A DNA stretch of 47,934 nucleotides, taken from positions 1 through 47,934 of the forward strand of contig NZ_MUHX01000019.1 of the NCBI RefSeq assembly GCF_002007215.1, in the 5' to 3' direction. A model generated the notes under the pieces. That model saw only the letters and a program-made list of their open reading frames with translations, was not told the origin of the DNA and ran no database searches. Positions 22,641-34,133 of the stretch are shown piece by piece (the stretch's first letter is position 1; every line of letters begins with the position of its first letter). The position numbers and the translations under genes were made by a program. This stretch comes from Pyramidobacter sp. C12-8. Lineage in GTDB: Bacteria > Synergistota > Synergistia > Synergistales > Dethiosulfovibrionaceae.

Positions 22641-25289
22641 GTGCAGTATCGCAGCGGTAAGGAAATCCGTCAGTTGTTCGTAAATTTCTGGGAATCGAAA
22701 GGGGCTCACCATTACAAGAGCTTTTCGCTCGTGCCCGACGATCCCTCGCTTCTGTTCACCATCGCCGGCATGGTGCCTTTCAAGAAGTATTATCTCGGCC
22801 TCGAGGAGCCGGAATACGCCCGCGCCGTGACCTCGCAGAAGTGCGTGCGCACCAACGACATCGAGAACGTCGGCCATACCGCGCGGCATCACACGTTTTT
22901 CGAAATGCTGGGCAATTTCTCCTGGGGCGGCTATTTCAAGCGCGAGTCGCTGACCTGGGGCTGGGAGTTCCTCACGCAGGTTCTTGGACTCGACGGCGGC
23001 CGTATGTACGCGACGATCTACAAGGACGATCAGGAGGCCTTCGACATCTGGACCAAGGAGATCGGCATGCCCGAATCCCATCTCGTCCTCAACGGCGAAG
23101 ACGAGAACTTCTGGTTCATGGGGCCGCAGGGACCGTGCGGCCCCGATTCCGAGATCCTCTACGATCAGGGAGAAGAATTTTCCTGCGGTCCCGACTGCCA
23201 TCCCGGCTGCGACTGCGATCGTTTTCTCGAGATCTGGAACCACGTCTTCACGCAGTACGACCGGCAGGCCGACGGCAGCTTCAAGCCGCTGCCCCGCAAG
23301 AACATCGACACCGGCATGGGGCTCGAGCGCCTTGCCTCGCTGATCCAGGGCGTGCGCAACGACTTCGAGACGGATCTCTTCACGCCGCTCATGAAAAAAG
23401 CCGGCGATATCGCCGGCGTCAGGTACGGCGAGAACGGTCAGAGCGATCTGGCGCTGAAGGTCATCTCCGACCATGTCCGCGCCGTCTGCTTCATGATCGC
23501 CGACGGCATTCTGCCGGCCAACGACGGCCAGGGCTACGTGCTGCGCCGTCTGATCCGCCGCGCCGCCCGCTACGGACGCCTGATCGGCATCAACAAGCCG
23601 TTCATCAACGACGTGATTCCCGCCGTGATCGAACTGATGGGCGATCCCTACGCCGAACTCGGGGAAAACCGGCTCACCATCGAGAAGATCGTCGAGATCG
23701 AGGAGAACGGCTTCGGCAAAACGATCCGCCAGGGCAGCGAGCTGCTCGACGCCGAAGTCAAAGCGGCGCTCGAAAGCGCCGGAAAGACTCTCAGCGGCGC
23801 GGCGGCCTTCCAGCTGTACGATACGTTCGGTTTCCCGTTGGAACTGACTCGCGAGATCTGCGCCGAGCGCGGCGTGTCGGTCGACGAAGAGGAGTTCAAA
23901 AAGGAGATGGAGCAGCAGCGCGAGCGCGCCCGCAGCTCCAGCAAGCAGATCGCCAACAACGTCATCAAGGGGAACGTGTTCAACGCCCTGGCCAACGAAT
24001 TCGGCGCCACGGATTTCGTCGGCTACGAAAAGAGCGAATGCAATACAAAGGTCCGCGCGCTCGTCAGGGAGGGACGGAAAGTCGACGCTCTCGGCGAAGG
24101 CGAGGAGGGCATGGTCCTCCTCGAAAGTTCGCCGTTTTACGCCGAGCGCGGCGGCCAGATCGGCGACACGGGGCTGATCAAGGGCGACGGCGTTCTCGCG
24201 GTCGTGAAGGACAGCACGTACCCCTTCGGCGAGCTGAACGTGCAGACGGTCGCCGTCACCAAAGGGACGCTTCGCGTCGGTCAGAGCGTCCTCGCGCAGG
24301 TCGACGCGGACCGGCATCTTGCCGTCGCCCGCAACCATACGGCCACGCACATCCTGCACGCCGTGCTCGGCAAGGTGCTGGGCGGGCACGTGCGCCAGAA
24401 CGGTTCGCTCGTGTCCGACCGCTTCCTGCGCTTCGACTACACCCATTACGAAGCGCCGAGCCGCGAACAGCTCGAGGAGATCGAGACGCTCGCCAACGCG
24501 GCGATCCTGACCGACCGGCCGGTCACCACCGTCGTGACGGATCTCGAAGCGGCCAAAGCCAGCGGCGCCAAGGCGCTGTTCGAAGAGAAATACGGCCAGA
24601 CCGTGCGCGTCGTCTCCGTCGGCGATTTCTCCAGCGAGCTGTGCGGCGGCACTCACGTTTCGTCCTCGGGCACGATCGGTTCTCTGAAGATCGTCAGCGA
24701 AGAGAGCATCGGCTCCGGCATCCGCCGCATCACGGCGGTGACGGGCATGACCACGGTGCGCCTGCTTCAGGAACTGAGCCGCACCGCCGACGAACTTTCC
24801 GCGCGCCTGGCCGTCAAACGGCCGCTGCTGATCGAAAAGGTCAGGGGCATGGAAGAGGAGATCAAGGAACTCAAACGCCAGATCGACGGGATGTCCCGCG
24901 CCAGACTTGCCGGCAGCATCGACGGACTGATCGCGAAAAAGGCGCTTGCCGGCGGCGCCGTCAACCTCTATATCGGTCGCGTGGACGGACAGGACATGGA
25001 GCTGTTGCGCGAATCCGGCGACAAGTTCAAGGACGGCGATCCCAAAGCCGTATTCGTGGTCTTCTCCAAAGCGGCGGAGGACAAAGTGCAGATCCTCTGC
25101 ATGCTCGGCGAGGAAGCGCAAAAGAAAAAACTCCACGCCGGCAAGATCGTCAAGGAATTGGCCGCTTTGGTCGGCGGAAGCGGCGGCGGCCGTCCGAACA
25201 TGGCGCAGGCCGGCGGCAAAGAGCCGGCCAAAATCGACGCGGCGATCGCCGCCGCGGTCGATCTCGTTGCGAAATTCATCGGAGCTTGA
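22641..25289 (+). CDS. alaS: alanyl-tRNA synthetase
   Basis: This 882-residue protein has the standard layout. The class II catalytic core (residues 1-240) contains FTIAGMVPFKKYYLG and GNFSWGGYFK, and the tRNA-recognition domain follows. The editing domain has HTATHILHAVL (about 570) and CGGTHVSSSGTIG (about 672) with zinc ligands, and the C-Ala domain ends with GGSGGGRPNMAQAGG. GTG 22641 is the start, placed by AGGAGGG at 22627-22633. It charges tRNA-Ala and hydrolyses mischarged Ser/Gly. A 64-bp gap separates it from mtaD. Confidence 0.97.
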   Translation: MQYRSGKEIRQLFVNFWESKGAHHYKSFSLVPDDPSLLFTIAGMVPFKKYYLGLEEPEYARAVTSQKCVRTNDIENVGHTARHHTFFEMLGNFSWGGYFKRESLTWGWEFLTQVLGLDGGRMYATIYKDDQEAFDIWTKEIGMPESHLVLNGEDENFWFMGPQGPCGPDSEILYDQGEEFSCGPDCHPGCDCDRFLEIWNHVFTQYDRQADGSFKPLPRKNIDTGMGLERLASLIQGVRNDFETDLFTPLMKKAGDIAGVRYGENGQSDLALKVISDHVRAVCFMIADGILPANDGQGYVLRRLIRRAARYGRLIGINKPFINDVIPAVIELMGDPYAELGENRLTIEKIVEIEENGFGKTIRQGSELLDAEVKAALESAGKTLSGAAAFQLYDTFGFPLELTREICAERGVSVDEEEFKKEMEQQRERARSSSKQIANNVIKGNVFNALANEFGATDFVGYEKSECNTKVRALVREGRKVDALGEGEEGMVLLESSPFYAERGGQIGDTGLIKGDGVLAVVKDSTYPFGELNVQTVAVTKGTLRVGQSVLAQVDADRHLAVARNHTATHILHAVLGKVLGGHVRQNGSLVSDRFLRFDYTHYEAPSREQLEEIETLANAAILTDRPVTTVVTDLEAAKASGAKALFEEKYGQTVRVVSVGDFSSELCGGTHVSSSGTIGSLKIVSEESIGSGIRRITAVTGMTTVRLLQELSRTADELSARLAVKRPLLIEKVRGMEEEIKELKRQIDGMSRARLAGSIDGLIAKKALAGGAVNLYIGRVDGQDMELLRESGDKFKDGDPKAVFVVFSKAAEDKVQILCMLGEEAQKKKLHAGKIVKELAALVGGSGGGRPNMAQAGGKEPAKIDAAIAAAVDLVAKFIGA

Positions 25290-25291
25290 CG

Positions 25292-25714
25292 ATGCCCCGA
25301 ATTATCTGCCTCGACGTCGGAACTGTGAGGATCGGCGTGGCAGTCAGCGATCCCCTGGGCATGTTCGCTCAGGGGATCGCTGTCTGGAAAGCGGAGGGGC
25401 CTTGGATGGACGAGCTGGAGCGCGCTTTCGAGCGTTACGACACAGGCTGTCTGCTCGTCGGGCTGCCGATCCGCGAAGACGGGACGATCGGCCCCTCGGC
25501 GCAGCGCGTGCAGGACGTGGTGAAGGCGATCCAGCGGCGCTTTCCCATGATCGCCGTGAAATATTGGGACGAGCGTTACAGCACCTGCACCGCCACGGGC
25601 TACCTGCTCGAAGGCAACGTGTCGCGCCGCAAGCGCAAACAGTCCGTCGACAAGATCGCCGCCGCGGTGATCCTGCAAAGCTATATGGATGCGAAAGGAG
25701 CTGACCGATTTTAG
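25292..25714 (+). CDS. ruvX: RuvX/YqgF family RNase H-fold nuclease
   Basis: This 140-residue protein has DVGTVRIGVAVSD (residues about 7-19), LLVGLPIREDGTIG, WDERYSTCTA (about 99) and SVDKIAAAVILQSYM (about 120). These supply the acidic residues of the YqgF RNase H fold. The family is implicated in 16S rRNA processing and Holliday-junction resolution. The start is 2 bp after the alaS stop and its TAG abuts the mutS ATG. Confidence 0.9.
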   Translation: MPRIICLDVGTVRIGVAVSDPLGMFAQGIAVWKAEGPWMDELERAFERYDTGCLLVGLPIREDGTIGPSAQRVQDVVKAIQRRFPMIAVKYWDERYSTCTATGYLLEGNVSRRKRKQSVDKIAAAVILQSYMDAKGADRF

Positions 25715-28297
25715 ATGACGGAACCCAAAGCGCCCGTCCAGCAAATACCCGCCAAGATGACGCCGATGCTGGAACAGTACTTTTATTGGAAAAACAAATA
25801 TCCCGACTGCGTGCTCTTTTTCCGCATGGGGGATTTCTTCGAGTGTTTCTTCGACGACGCCAAGCTCGTCTCGCGCGAACTCGACATCGCCCTGACCGCG
25901 CGCGACTCGAACAGGAACATGCCGATGGCCGGCGTGCCGCACCACGCGGTGGATCAATACGCCGCGCGCCTGATCGAAAAGGGTTACAAGATCGCCGTCT
26001 GCGAACAGATGACGCCGCCCGACGGACGCACGCTGGTGGAACGGGAGGTCGTCAAGATCCTGACGCCGGGGACTTTCATCCCTGAGGAAGGCCCCGTCAA
26101 CTCGTCGCTGGCCTCGTTGCTTCTGGGACATGACCAGTGGACCGTCGGCTTTCTGACGCCGAGCGCCTCGACGGTGCAGGTGGGGACGTTTCCCCCGCAG
26201 GAAGCCTGGTCGGTGCTGCTGTCCTTTGCGCCGCGCGAAATTTTGATCCCGCGCGGACGGGGCTATCGGGAAAAGGTCGAAGCCCATCCGGGCTGGTCGT
26301 ATTCCGAGATGTCGGCGGAAGATTTCGATCCCGAGATCGGACTGGCGCGGCTGTGCCAGCTGTGGAACGTCAATTCCCTCGAGGGTTTCGGCCTGCGCCG
26401 CGGCGACCCGCGCATCGGCGCCGTCAGCGCGCTGGTGAGCTACGCGGAGGAGACCAGTTTCTCGAAGGCGGCCCACATCAGAAGCATTTCCCAGATCCTG
26501 CCGGAGGGGTTCATGCACCTCGACTGGCATACGCAGAACAATCTCGACCTCTGGGGCGGCGAAGCGTCGCTGTTCGAGTGCATGAACGAGTGCGCCACGC
26601 CGTTCGGGAAGAAACTCCTTCACGATTGGCTTGCCCGTCCGCTCTGTTCGATCGAGAGGATCGACGAACGCCTGGATTCCGTTCAGGAACTGTACGACCA
26701 CGAAGATGTCTCGCGTTCTCTGGCCGAGCTGCTGGGGAAATGCCGCGACGTGGAACGCGCCATCGCGCGCCTGCACATGAAAAGCGCCAATCCGCGCGAT
26801 CTCGGCGCGATCCGCGACACGCTGGACGTACACCCGGAAATCAACGCGGCGCTGGGCGAAATGTGCCGTTCGGTCGCGTTGCCGGCTCCCGGCGAACTGG
26901 AGGAACTGCGCGCCCGGCTTGACAGATTCTTGCTGCCGGAACTGCCGCGCGCCCTGAGTTTTGGCGCCATCGCCGCGCCCGGCTGCGACGAGGAACTCGA
27001 TCAATGGCGTTCTCTCGGCGACAGCGGCGACGCATGGCTCGACGACTTTGCGGAGCGGGAAAAAAAACGTATCGGCCTGACGAAATTGAAAGTCGGGTAC
27101 AACAAAGTTTACGGATTTTACATCGAGATTTCCCGCGCCAAAGCGGAAAATGCGGAAATCCCGCCGGAGTACGTGCGCAAGCAGACGCTGGTCAACGCCG
27201 AGCGCTACATTTCTCCCGAACTGAAGGAATACGAGGAACGCCGCTTGCAGGCGGATTCCAAGATCGCGGAGATCGAGCAGCGCATCTTCGACGAGCTGAC
27301 CGCGGCCTGTCTCGAACGGACCGACGCCATTCAGCGGCTCGGCCGCGCGCTGTCCCAGCTGGACGTGCTGAACTCGTTCGCGCGCACGGCGCGGGAACGC
27401 GGCTACTGCCGTCCCGAAGTCGTCGAAGAGCGGGTCCTCGAGATCCGCGAAGGCCGCCATCCGATGGTCGAACGGGCGCTGCGCGGCCAGCCCTGCATCC
27501 CGAACGACCTGAAAATGGATCTGACGCGGCGGACGGCCATCGTCACCGGGCCCAACATGGCGGGCAAATCGACGTATCTGCGCATGGCCGCGATTTTGCA
27601 GATCATGGCGCAGGCCGGCAGCTACGTGCCGGCGGCGTCTGCCTGCCTGCCGCTGACCGACCGCCTGTTCACCCGCATCGGCGCGCGCGACGAGCTGGCG
27701 CGCGGCAACAGCACGTTCATGGTCGAGATGATGGAGACCGCGAACATCCTCCACAACGTCACGGCCCGCAGCGAGGTCATCCTCGACGAGATCGGGCGCG
27801 GCACTTCGACGTACGACGGTATGAGCATCGCCTGGTCCGTGATCGAGTATCTGCACAACCTTTGCGGCGTCCAGCCGTTCGTGCTTTTCGCCACGCATTA
27901 TCACGAACTGACGGATCTCGAAAAGACCATGCCGGGGCTTTTCAACCTGAGCATGGGCGTGGAGGAGACCGACGAGGGCGTGCGTTTTCTGCATAAAATA
28001 CAGCCGGGACCGGCCGACCGATCCTACGGTATCGAGGTCGCCCGCATCGCCGGGCTGCCGCGGGTGGTGCTCAAACGCGCTCATGAGATCCTCGAGCGCC
28101 TGGAAGCCGAACCGCCGGGGGGGCGCGGCGATCCGAACCGTTTTGCGCCGTCGGCGCAGGTGAGCATGTTCGATCTTTCCGGTGACGCTTTCATCGAAGA
28201 GGTGGCTTCGCTCGAACCCGATCAGATGACGCCGCGGGACGCGCTCGACCAGATTTACCGGCTGGTCTCGCGGGCCAGAAAGCTGAGGTGTGAATGA
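25715..28297 (+). CDS. mutS: DNA mismatch recognition protein MutS
   Basis: This 860-residue protein has the mismatch-reading Phe-X-Glu motif (MGDFFECF, about residue 38), connector, clamp and lever domains. The ATPase has Walker A GPNMAGKST (about 612), STFMVEMMETANIL, Walker B LDEIGRGTST and ATHYHELTDLE. It recognises mispairs and recruits MutL. ATG 25715 directly follows the ruvX stop; GGAG lies 14 bp upstream, a long spacing, so expression probably relies on coupling. It overlaps mutL by 4 bp. Confidence 0.97.
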   Translation: MTEPKAPVQQIPAKMTPMLEQYFYWKNKYPDCVLFFRMGDFFECFFDDAKLVSRELDIALTARDSNRNMPMAGVPHHAVDQYAARLIEKGYKIAVCEQMTPPDGRTLVEREVVKILTPGTFIPEEGPVNSSLASLLLGHDQWTVGFLTPSASTVQVGTFPPQEAWSVLLSFAPREILIPRGRGYREKVEAHPGWSYSEMSAEDFDPEIGLARLCQLWNVNSLEGFGLRRGDPRIGAVSALVSYAEETSFSKAAHIRSISQILPEGFMHLDWHTQNNLDLWGGEASLFECMNECATPFGKKLLHDWLARPLCSIERIDERLDSVQELYDHEDVSRSLAELLGKCRDVERAIARLHMKSANPRDLGAIRDTLDVHPEINAALGEMCRSVALPAPGELEELRARLDRFLLPELPRALSFGAIAAPGCDEELDQWRSLGDSGDAWLDDFAEREKKRIGLTKLKVGYNKVYGFYIEISRAKAENAEIPPEYVRKQTLVNAERYISPELKEYEERRLQADSKIAEIEQRIFDELTAACLERTDAIQRLGRALSQLDVLNSFARTARERGYCRPEVVEERVLEIREGRHPMVERALRGQPCIPNDLKMDLTRRTAIVTGPNMAGKSTYLRMAAILQIMAQAGSYVPAASACLPLTDRLFTRIGARDELARGNSTFMVEMMETANILHNVTARSEVILDEIGRGTSTYDGMSIAWSVIEYLHNLCGVQPFVLFATHYHELTDLEKTMPGLFNLSMGVEETDEGVRFLHKIQPGPADRSYGIEVARIAGLPRVVLKRAHEILERLEAEPPGGRGDPNRFAPSAQVSMFDLSGDAFIEEVASLEPDQMTPRDALDQIYRLVSRARKLRCE

Positions 28298-30123
28298 TGG
28301 GAATTCATCGACTGCCCGACGGGCTTTCGCGCAAGATCGCCGCCGGCGAGGTGATCGAGCGGCCGCTTTCCGTCGTCAAGGAACTGATCGAAAACAGCCT
28401 CGACGCCGGCGCGACGGCCATCGACGTGGAACTGGGGCAGGGCGGCAAGGTGCTGATCTCCGTGAAGGACAACGGCGGCGGCATCGTCCCGGAAGAACTG
28501 CCCCTGGCGGTGGAAAAACACGCCACCAGCAAGATCAGCAGCGAGGCGGACCTCGAGGCGATTTCCACGCTGGGGTATCGCGGCGAAGCGCTGAGCAGCG
28601 TCTGCGCCGTCAGTCACTTCGAAATCTACAGCCGTCGCTCCGAACTGACCGAAGGCGCTTCGCTGCACTATGAAAACGGCGTGCCCCGCGTCACGGCGGT
28701 GCCGCTGCGTCCTGGCACGACGGTGGTCGTCAAGGATCTTTTCTATAATCTGCCGGCGCGGCGCAAGTTCCTCAAGACGGCCGCGGCGGAGTTCCGCCGC
28801 ATTTCGCGCCTGGTCCAGGACTACGCGTTCGCCTATCCCGCCGTCGCGTTCTCGTTGGTCCACGACGGCAAGAGCGTCTTCAAGAGTTCGGGCGGCGGCA
28901 GCGTCGAGAAATTGCTGGCGCAGATGTGGGGCGACGAACCCGAGATCCGCGCTTCCGCTTTCGAAGCCGCGGCGTCCTCCGTGCGGCTGTGGTGGCAGGA
29001 TCTGGGGCCGCAGAGCCGCTTCCAGCTGATCTCGTTCGTGAACGGCCGCCGCGTCAGCGACGCGGTGATCCGTTCGGCGATCCAGGGTTTCCACTGGGCG
29101 ACGCGCGGCAACTGGCTGGTCATGCTTTCGCTGCCGGCGGAAGACGTGGACGTCAACGTCCATCCGGCGAAGTCGGAGATCCTGTTCCGCCGTTCCGGAG
29201 AGGTGTACGATCTGATCCGCAAAGCGGCGGAGCGTCTTGCCAAGGGATTTTCCGACGCGCCGATCCGTGGGCGCGGCGATCGCATGCCGTTTTCTTCGCC
29301 TCCGTTCGACGCGCCGGCAGAATCTTTTTCCGTCGGCGGGCCGACGGCGCCGGGCGGTTCCACGGCGTGGCGCCGCCTGCCCGAACGCGAGCCGCATCCG
29401 TTTTCGCGCCTGGAAGAACCGGTGTTCCGCGCCGCGTCGCCGAACGCGTTCGCGGCGCGAGGTTCGCAGGAGGCGAGCGGCGAACGTCTGCCTTTCGCTT
29501 CCTATCGTCAGACCGTTTCGGTTCCGCCGTCTGGCGACATGTCTGCTGCGGAAAGCGCCGCGCCGGACGGGAAACTTTATCTCGCCCAGCTGCCTCAGGG
29601 CTATCTGGTCTTTTCCACGCCGGACGGGCTGCTGATCGTCGATCCTCACGCCGCCCACGAGCGCGTCAATTACGAACGGATCCTGAAGGCCTGCGCCGAT
29701 CCGCGCGGGCAGGAAAAACTGATCATGCCCATTCCGCTGCCGCCGACGCTGAAGGACGACGCGATGGCGAACCGCGAAAAGCTGGCCGAGCTGAACTTCG
29801 CGATCGACGAGGACGGCTCTCTGTCGCAGCTGCCCATGCACGCCAAAGTCGCGGGCGTTTCGCCCGTCGATCTGCTGCGCAGCGCGCTGAACGCGATCGA
29901 GGAACGGCAGGAGCACTCTGACTCGCTGGTCAACGTCTTCGCGACGAAAGCCTGCAAGGCTTCGGTCAAGCTGACGACGCGGCTGGAAGCGGCGGAAGCC
30001 TATCAACTGCTGACCGAACTGGAGCGTTGCGACCAGCCCAACGCCTGTCCCCACGGACGGCCGACCGTACTGCGGCTGACGGGGAGCGCGCTGGACAAAC
30101 ACTTTGGGAGGTTGGGATTGTGA
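28294..30123 (+). CDS. mutL: DNA mismatch repair protein MutL
   Basis: This 609-residue protein has GHKL ATPase motifs ENSLDAGA (about residue 35), DNGGGI (about 64), KHATSKI and GYRGEALSS (about 94). A Pro-rich linker spans about 320-425. The C-terminal domain has an endonuclease-type motif variant DPHAAHERVNYE (about 450, usual Q replaced by P), ACKAS and CPHGRP, ending FGRLGL. These indicate a nicking MutL, as expected where no MutH exists. ATG 28294 overlaps the mutS stop; a second ATG at 28297 is possible. Confidence 0.96.
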   Translation: MMGIHRLPDGLSRKIAAGEVIERPLSVVKELIENSLDAGATAIDVELGQGGKVLISVKDNGGGIVPEELPLAVEKHATSKISSEADLEAISTLGYRGEALSSVCAVSHFEIYSRRSELTEGASLHYENGVPRVTAVPLRPGTTVVVKDLFYNLPARRKFLKTAAAEFRRISRLVQDYAFAYPAVAFSLVHDGKSVFKSSGGGSVEKLLAQMWGDEPEIRASAFEAAASSVRLWWQDLGPQSRFQLISFVNGRRVSDAVIRSAIQGFHWATRGNWLVMLSLPAEDVDVNVHPAKSEILFRRSGEVYDLIRKAAERLAKGFSDAPIRGRGDRMPFSSPPFDAPAESFSVGGPTAPGGSTAWRRLPEREPHPFSRLEEPVFRAASPNAFAARGSQEASGERLPFASYRQTVSVPPSGDMSAAESAAPDGKLYLAQLPQGYLVFSTPDGLLIVDPHAAHERVNYERILKACADPRGQEKLIMPIPLPPTLKDDAMANREKLAELNFAIDEDGSLSQLPMHAKVAGVSPVDLLRSALNAIEERQEHSDSLVNVFATKACKASVKLTTRLEAAEAYQLLTELERCDQPNACPHGRPTVLRLTGSALDKHFGRLGL

Positions 30124-31067
30124 GCGGCGCGAAAAAAACGCCCATCGTCGCGGTGATCGGCCCGACGGCCGTCGGCAAGACGGCCATGAGCCTCGGTCTC
30201 GCCCGCGCGCTGAACGCCGAGGTGATCTCGGTGGACTCCCGCCAGGTCTATCGCTACATGGATGTGGGCACGGACAAGATCTCCCGCGAAGTGCGCCGGG
30301 AGATTCCGCACCATCTCATCGACGTAGCCGATCCCGATCAGGTCTACACGGCGTCCGATTTTACCGCTCAGGCGGCGGACTGCGTCAGGCGGATCATAGC
30401 GCGGGGGCGGGCGCCGCTTTTCGTCGGCGGCACGCCGTTCTATTATCAGGCGCTCTTCAGCCGGCTGCTGTCCATCGACGTGCCCACGGACGAAAAACTG
30501 CGCGCCGAACTTTTTGCCCTCGAAGCGGACGAACTGTACGAGCGGCTGAGGAATTGCGACCCCGAAAGCGCCGTCAGACTCCATCCCAACGATAAATTCC
30601 GCGTCTCCCGGGCGCTGGAGATCTTTCTCACGTCCGGCCGTCCGGCTTCCGACTGGTACGCCCGCGAGCGCCCGGCCGAATCGCCTTACGACGTGCTCTA
30701 TCTGGGCCTGTTCAAGCCGCGCGATCTCCTCGTCGGCGGCATCGAACGGCGCGTGCGCCAACAGTTCTCTTCGGGCTACCCCGAGGAAGTGAAGTGGCTG
30801 CTCGACCACGGCTATTCCCCCGATCTCCCGTCGATGCAGGGCTTCGGCTATAGGGAACTGGTCCTGTTCCATCAGGGGCGGATGACTTTGGAAGAAGCGA
30901 TTCGGGGCGATGTGATCGCCACGCGGCAGTTCGCCAAAAGGCAGATGACCTGGTTCAAAAAATTCGCGCCGGCTGTCTGGTGCGACCTGTCGCAGAAGAC
31001 GCCGGCGGAAAACGGACAATGGCTGCTCGACCAGGCCAGAAAACACCTTGACGAGGCCTTGCGATGA
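30120..31067 (+). CDS. miaA: tRNA dimethylallyltransferase MiaA
   Basis: This 315-residue enzyme adds the isopentenyl group to A37 of tRNAs reading UNN codons. It shows P-loop GPTAVGKTAMS (about residue 14), the Asp/Arg-containing SVDSRQVYRYMDVGTDK, PHHLIDV and the C-terminal GFGYREL, KRQMTWFKK. The GTG start at 30120 overlaps the mutL stop; GGGAGG lies about 10 bp upstream. The substrate comes from the pathway containing the next gene, ispH. Confidence 0.95.
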   Translation: MSGAKKTPIVAVIGPTAVGKTAMSLGLARALNAEVISVDSRQVYRYMDVGTDKISREVRREIPHHLIDVADPDQVYTASDFTAQAADCVRRIIARGRAPLFVGGTPFYYQALFSRLLSIDVPTDEKLRAELFALEADELYERLRNCDPESAVRLHPNDKFRVSRALEIFLTSGRPASDWYARERPAESPYDVLYLGLFKPRDLLVGGIERRVRQQFSSGYPEEVKWLLDHGYSPDLPSMQGFGYRELVLFHQGRMTLEEAIRGDVIATRQFAKRQMTWFKKFAPAVWCDLSQKTPAENGQWLLDQARKHLDEALR

Positions 31068-31937
31068 AAGTGCTCGTCGCGGTGCCGACAGGATGGTGCT
31101 TCGGCGTCAAGCGGGCGATCGAATGCGTGGAAAAAGCGTTGGCGCAGGCGACGCCGGTCTATGCGATCGGCAGCCCGATCCACAGTCCGCAGGAGGTCGA
31201 GCGTCTGCAAAAGATGGGACTGCGCGTCGTCCAGTCGGATGCGGAGATCCCCGCCGGCGCGACGGCGTTCGTCCGCGCGCACGGGATCGCTCCCGACATT
31301 CTGGAAAATTTGAGGCAGAAGAACGTCAGCGTCATCGACGGCACGTGCCCCTTCGTGCGCGCGGCGCAGAACCACGCGCGGGAATTGTCCGAGGCCGGCT
31401 ATCACGTTCTGATCCTCGGAAACGAGAAACACCCCGAGATCATCGGCATGCGGGGATATGTCCGCGGACCTTCGACGGTGATTTCGACGATTCCGTCACT
31501 TTTTTCCTCGACAATATTCAAATCGTCTGCTAAAATTCATAAATTGGGATTGGTATCTCAAACGACACAGGAAGAAAGTCTCCTCGCCGAAGCGGCCAAG
31601 GCGGCCCTCGGCGTGGCCGACGAGCTCAGGATCTACAACACCATCTGCCGTGCCACGATCGAACGCCAGCAGGCCGTGAGACGGTTGGCGTCTCAGGTCG
31701 ACGGCATGATCGTTATCGGCGGATATAACAGCGCCAATACCGGCAAGTTATGTCGTATCGCGCGCGATTCGAACTGCGACGCAGTGTGGATCGAGCACGC
31801 CGGTCAGCTTGACAGGAGGTGGGTGCTGGAGAAACGGGTTATTGGTATTGCGGCCGGGGCGAGTACGCCTGACTGGCTTATCGAACAACTACATAACGCG
31901 ATTCATAACATCGCAGGACGTCAGGGGGATGTCAGGA

Positions 31938-31945
<8 letters not shown>
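31064..31945 (+). CDS. ispH: 4-hydroxy-3-methylbut-2-enyl diphosphate reductase
   Basis: This 293-residue protein has the three cluster cysteines in GWCFGVKRAI (residue about 12), DGTCPFV (about 94) and NTICRATIERQ (about 198). It also has VRAHGIAP, HPEIIGM, and GYNSANTGKL, and ends with STPDWLIE. It is the last step of the MEP isoprenoid pathway and needs a [4Fe-4S] cluster. The segment 31470-31570 is distinctly AT-rich and contains a promoter-like sequence. The gene overlaps miaA by 4 bp and rpsA by 8 bp. In some Firmicutes IspH is fused to S1; here the frames are separate. Confidence 0.95.
31508..31536 (+). promoter_or_regulatory. candidate internal promoter for rpsA within ispH
   Basis: TCGACA (31508-31513), a 17-bp spacer and TAAAAT (31531-31536) lie in an AT-rich patch of the ispH coding sequence, about 400 bp before the rpsA start. 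It would allow separate expression of S1 from the long operon. Confidence 0.4.
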
Positions 31946-33494
<1,549 letters not shown>

Positions 33495-33506
33495 CGCACC
33501 GTACAG

Positions 33507-33540
33507 AAAGAGCCGTCTCGCGAGAGATGGCTCTTTTTTA
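33507..33540 (+). terminator. Rho-independent terminator after rpsA
   Basis: AAAGAGCC followed by GTCTC pairs with GAGAT followed by GGCTCTTT around a short GCGA loop, then a run of T. It ends the run that begins at efp. Confidence 0.9.
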
Positions 33541-33653
33541 TGACTGCTTCGTGAAAAAGCGTCGCGAATATTTCGGGCGGCGAAAACAGGTGCAGAAAAA
33601 GCGCAAAACGGCTAGAATAGAAACAAAATATTGTGGGAGGAACATGTGATCCG

Positions 33654-34133
33654 ATGCAGCTGAAAATCGTAGAATTTCCCGATCCTGTTTTGAGACGGGC
33701 GACTCGGCCCGTGACCGTTTTCGACGAGGCGCTGAAGGTCTTTGTGGACGAGATGACGATCGTCATGAAAGACGACGACGGCGTCGGCATCGCCGCGCCG
33801 CAGGTCGGCGTGTCCAAAAAAGTGGCCGTGGTCTGCTTTGAAGGCGAACGCTACGTGCTGGTCAATCCCGTCATCGTGGAGGCGACGGGGACGCAGCGGG
33901 GCGAGGAGGGCTGCCTGAGCTTCCCCGGCATTTTCGGCGAGATCGAGCGCGCCGAGCGCGTCGTGGTGGAGTGTCAGGACGAAACGGGCGCCAGGCGCCG
34001 GCACGAGGCGGAAGGTTTTGTCGCCCGCGCGTTCCAGCACGAGATCGAGCATCTGGAAGGCAAGCTGCTGATCGACCATTTCTCGCCGATGAAGCGGGAA
34101 CTGATCCGCAAGCGGCTGATGAAGAGGAAATGA
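33654..34133 (+). CDS. def: peptide deformylase
   Basis: This 159-residue metalloenzyme has the three PDF motifs: GVGIAAPQVG (residue about 44), EEGCLSFPG (about 90) and FQHEIEHLEG (about 131, with HEIEH where HExDH is usual). It removes the N-formyl group from nascent proteins. ATG 33654 is the first sensible start; GGGAGG lies 13 bp upstream, and ATG 33644 is followed at once by a stop. A weak promoter (TAGAAT at 33613) follows the rpsA terminator. It overlaps fmt. Confidence 0.95.
   Translation: MQLKIVEFPDPVLRRATRPVTVFDEALKVFVDEMTIVMKDDDGVGIAAPQVGVSKKVAVVCFEGERYVLVNPVIVEATGTQRGEEGCLSFPGIFGEIERAERVVVECQDETGARRRHEAEGFVARAFQHEIEHLEGKLLIDHFSPMKRELIRKRLMKRK

Noticed and set aside
24968-28084. 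Open frame of over 1000 codons on the minus strand opposite mutS
   Set aside because: It lacks a ribosome site and any motif and runs antisense to conserved alaS, ruvX and mutS; a shadow of codon bias.
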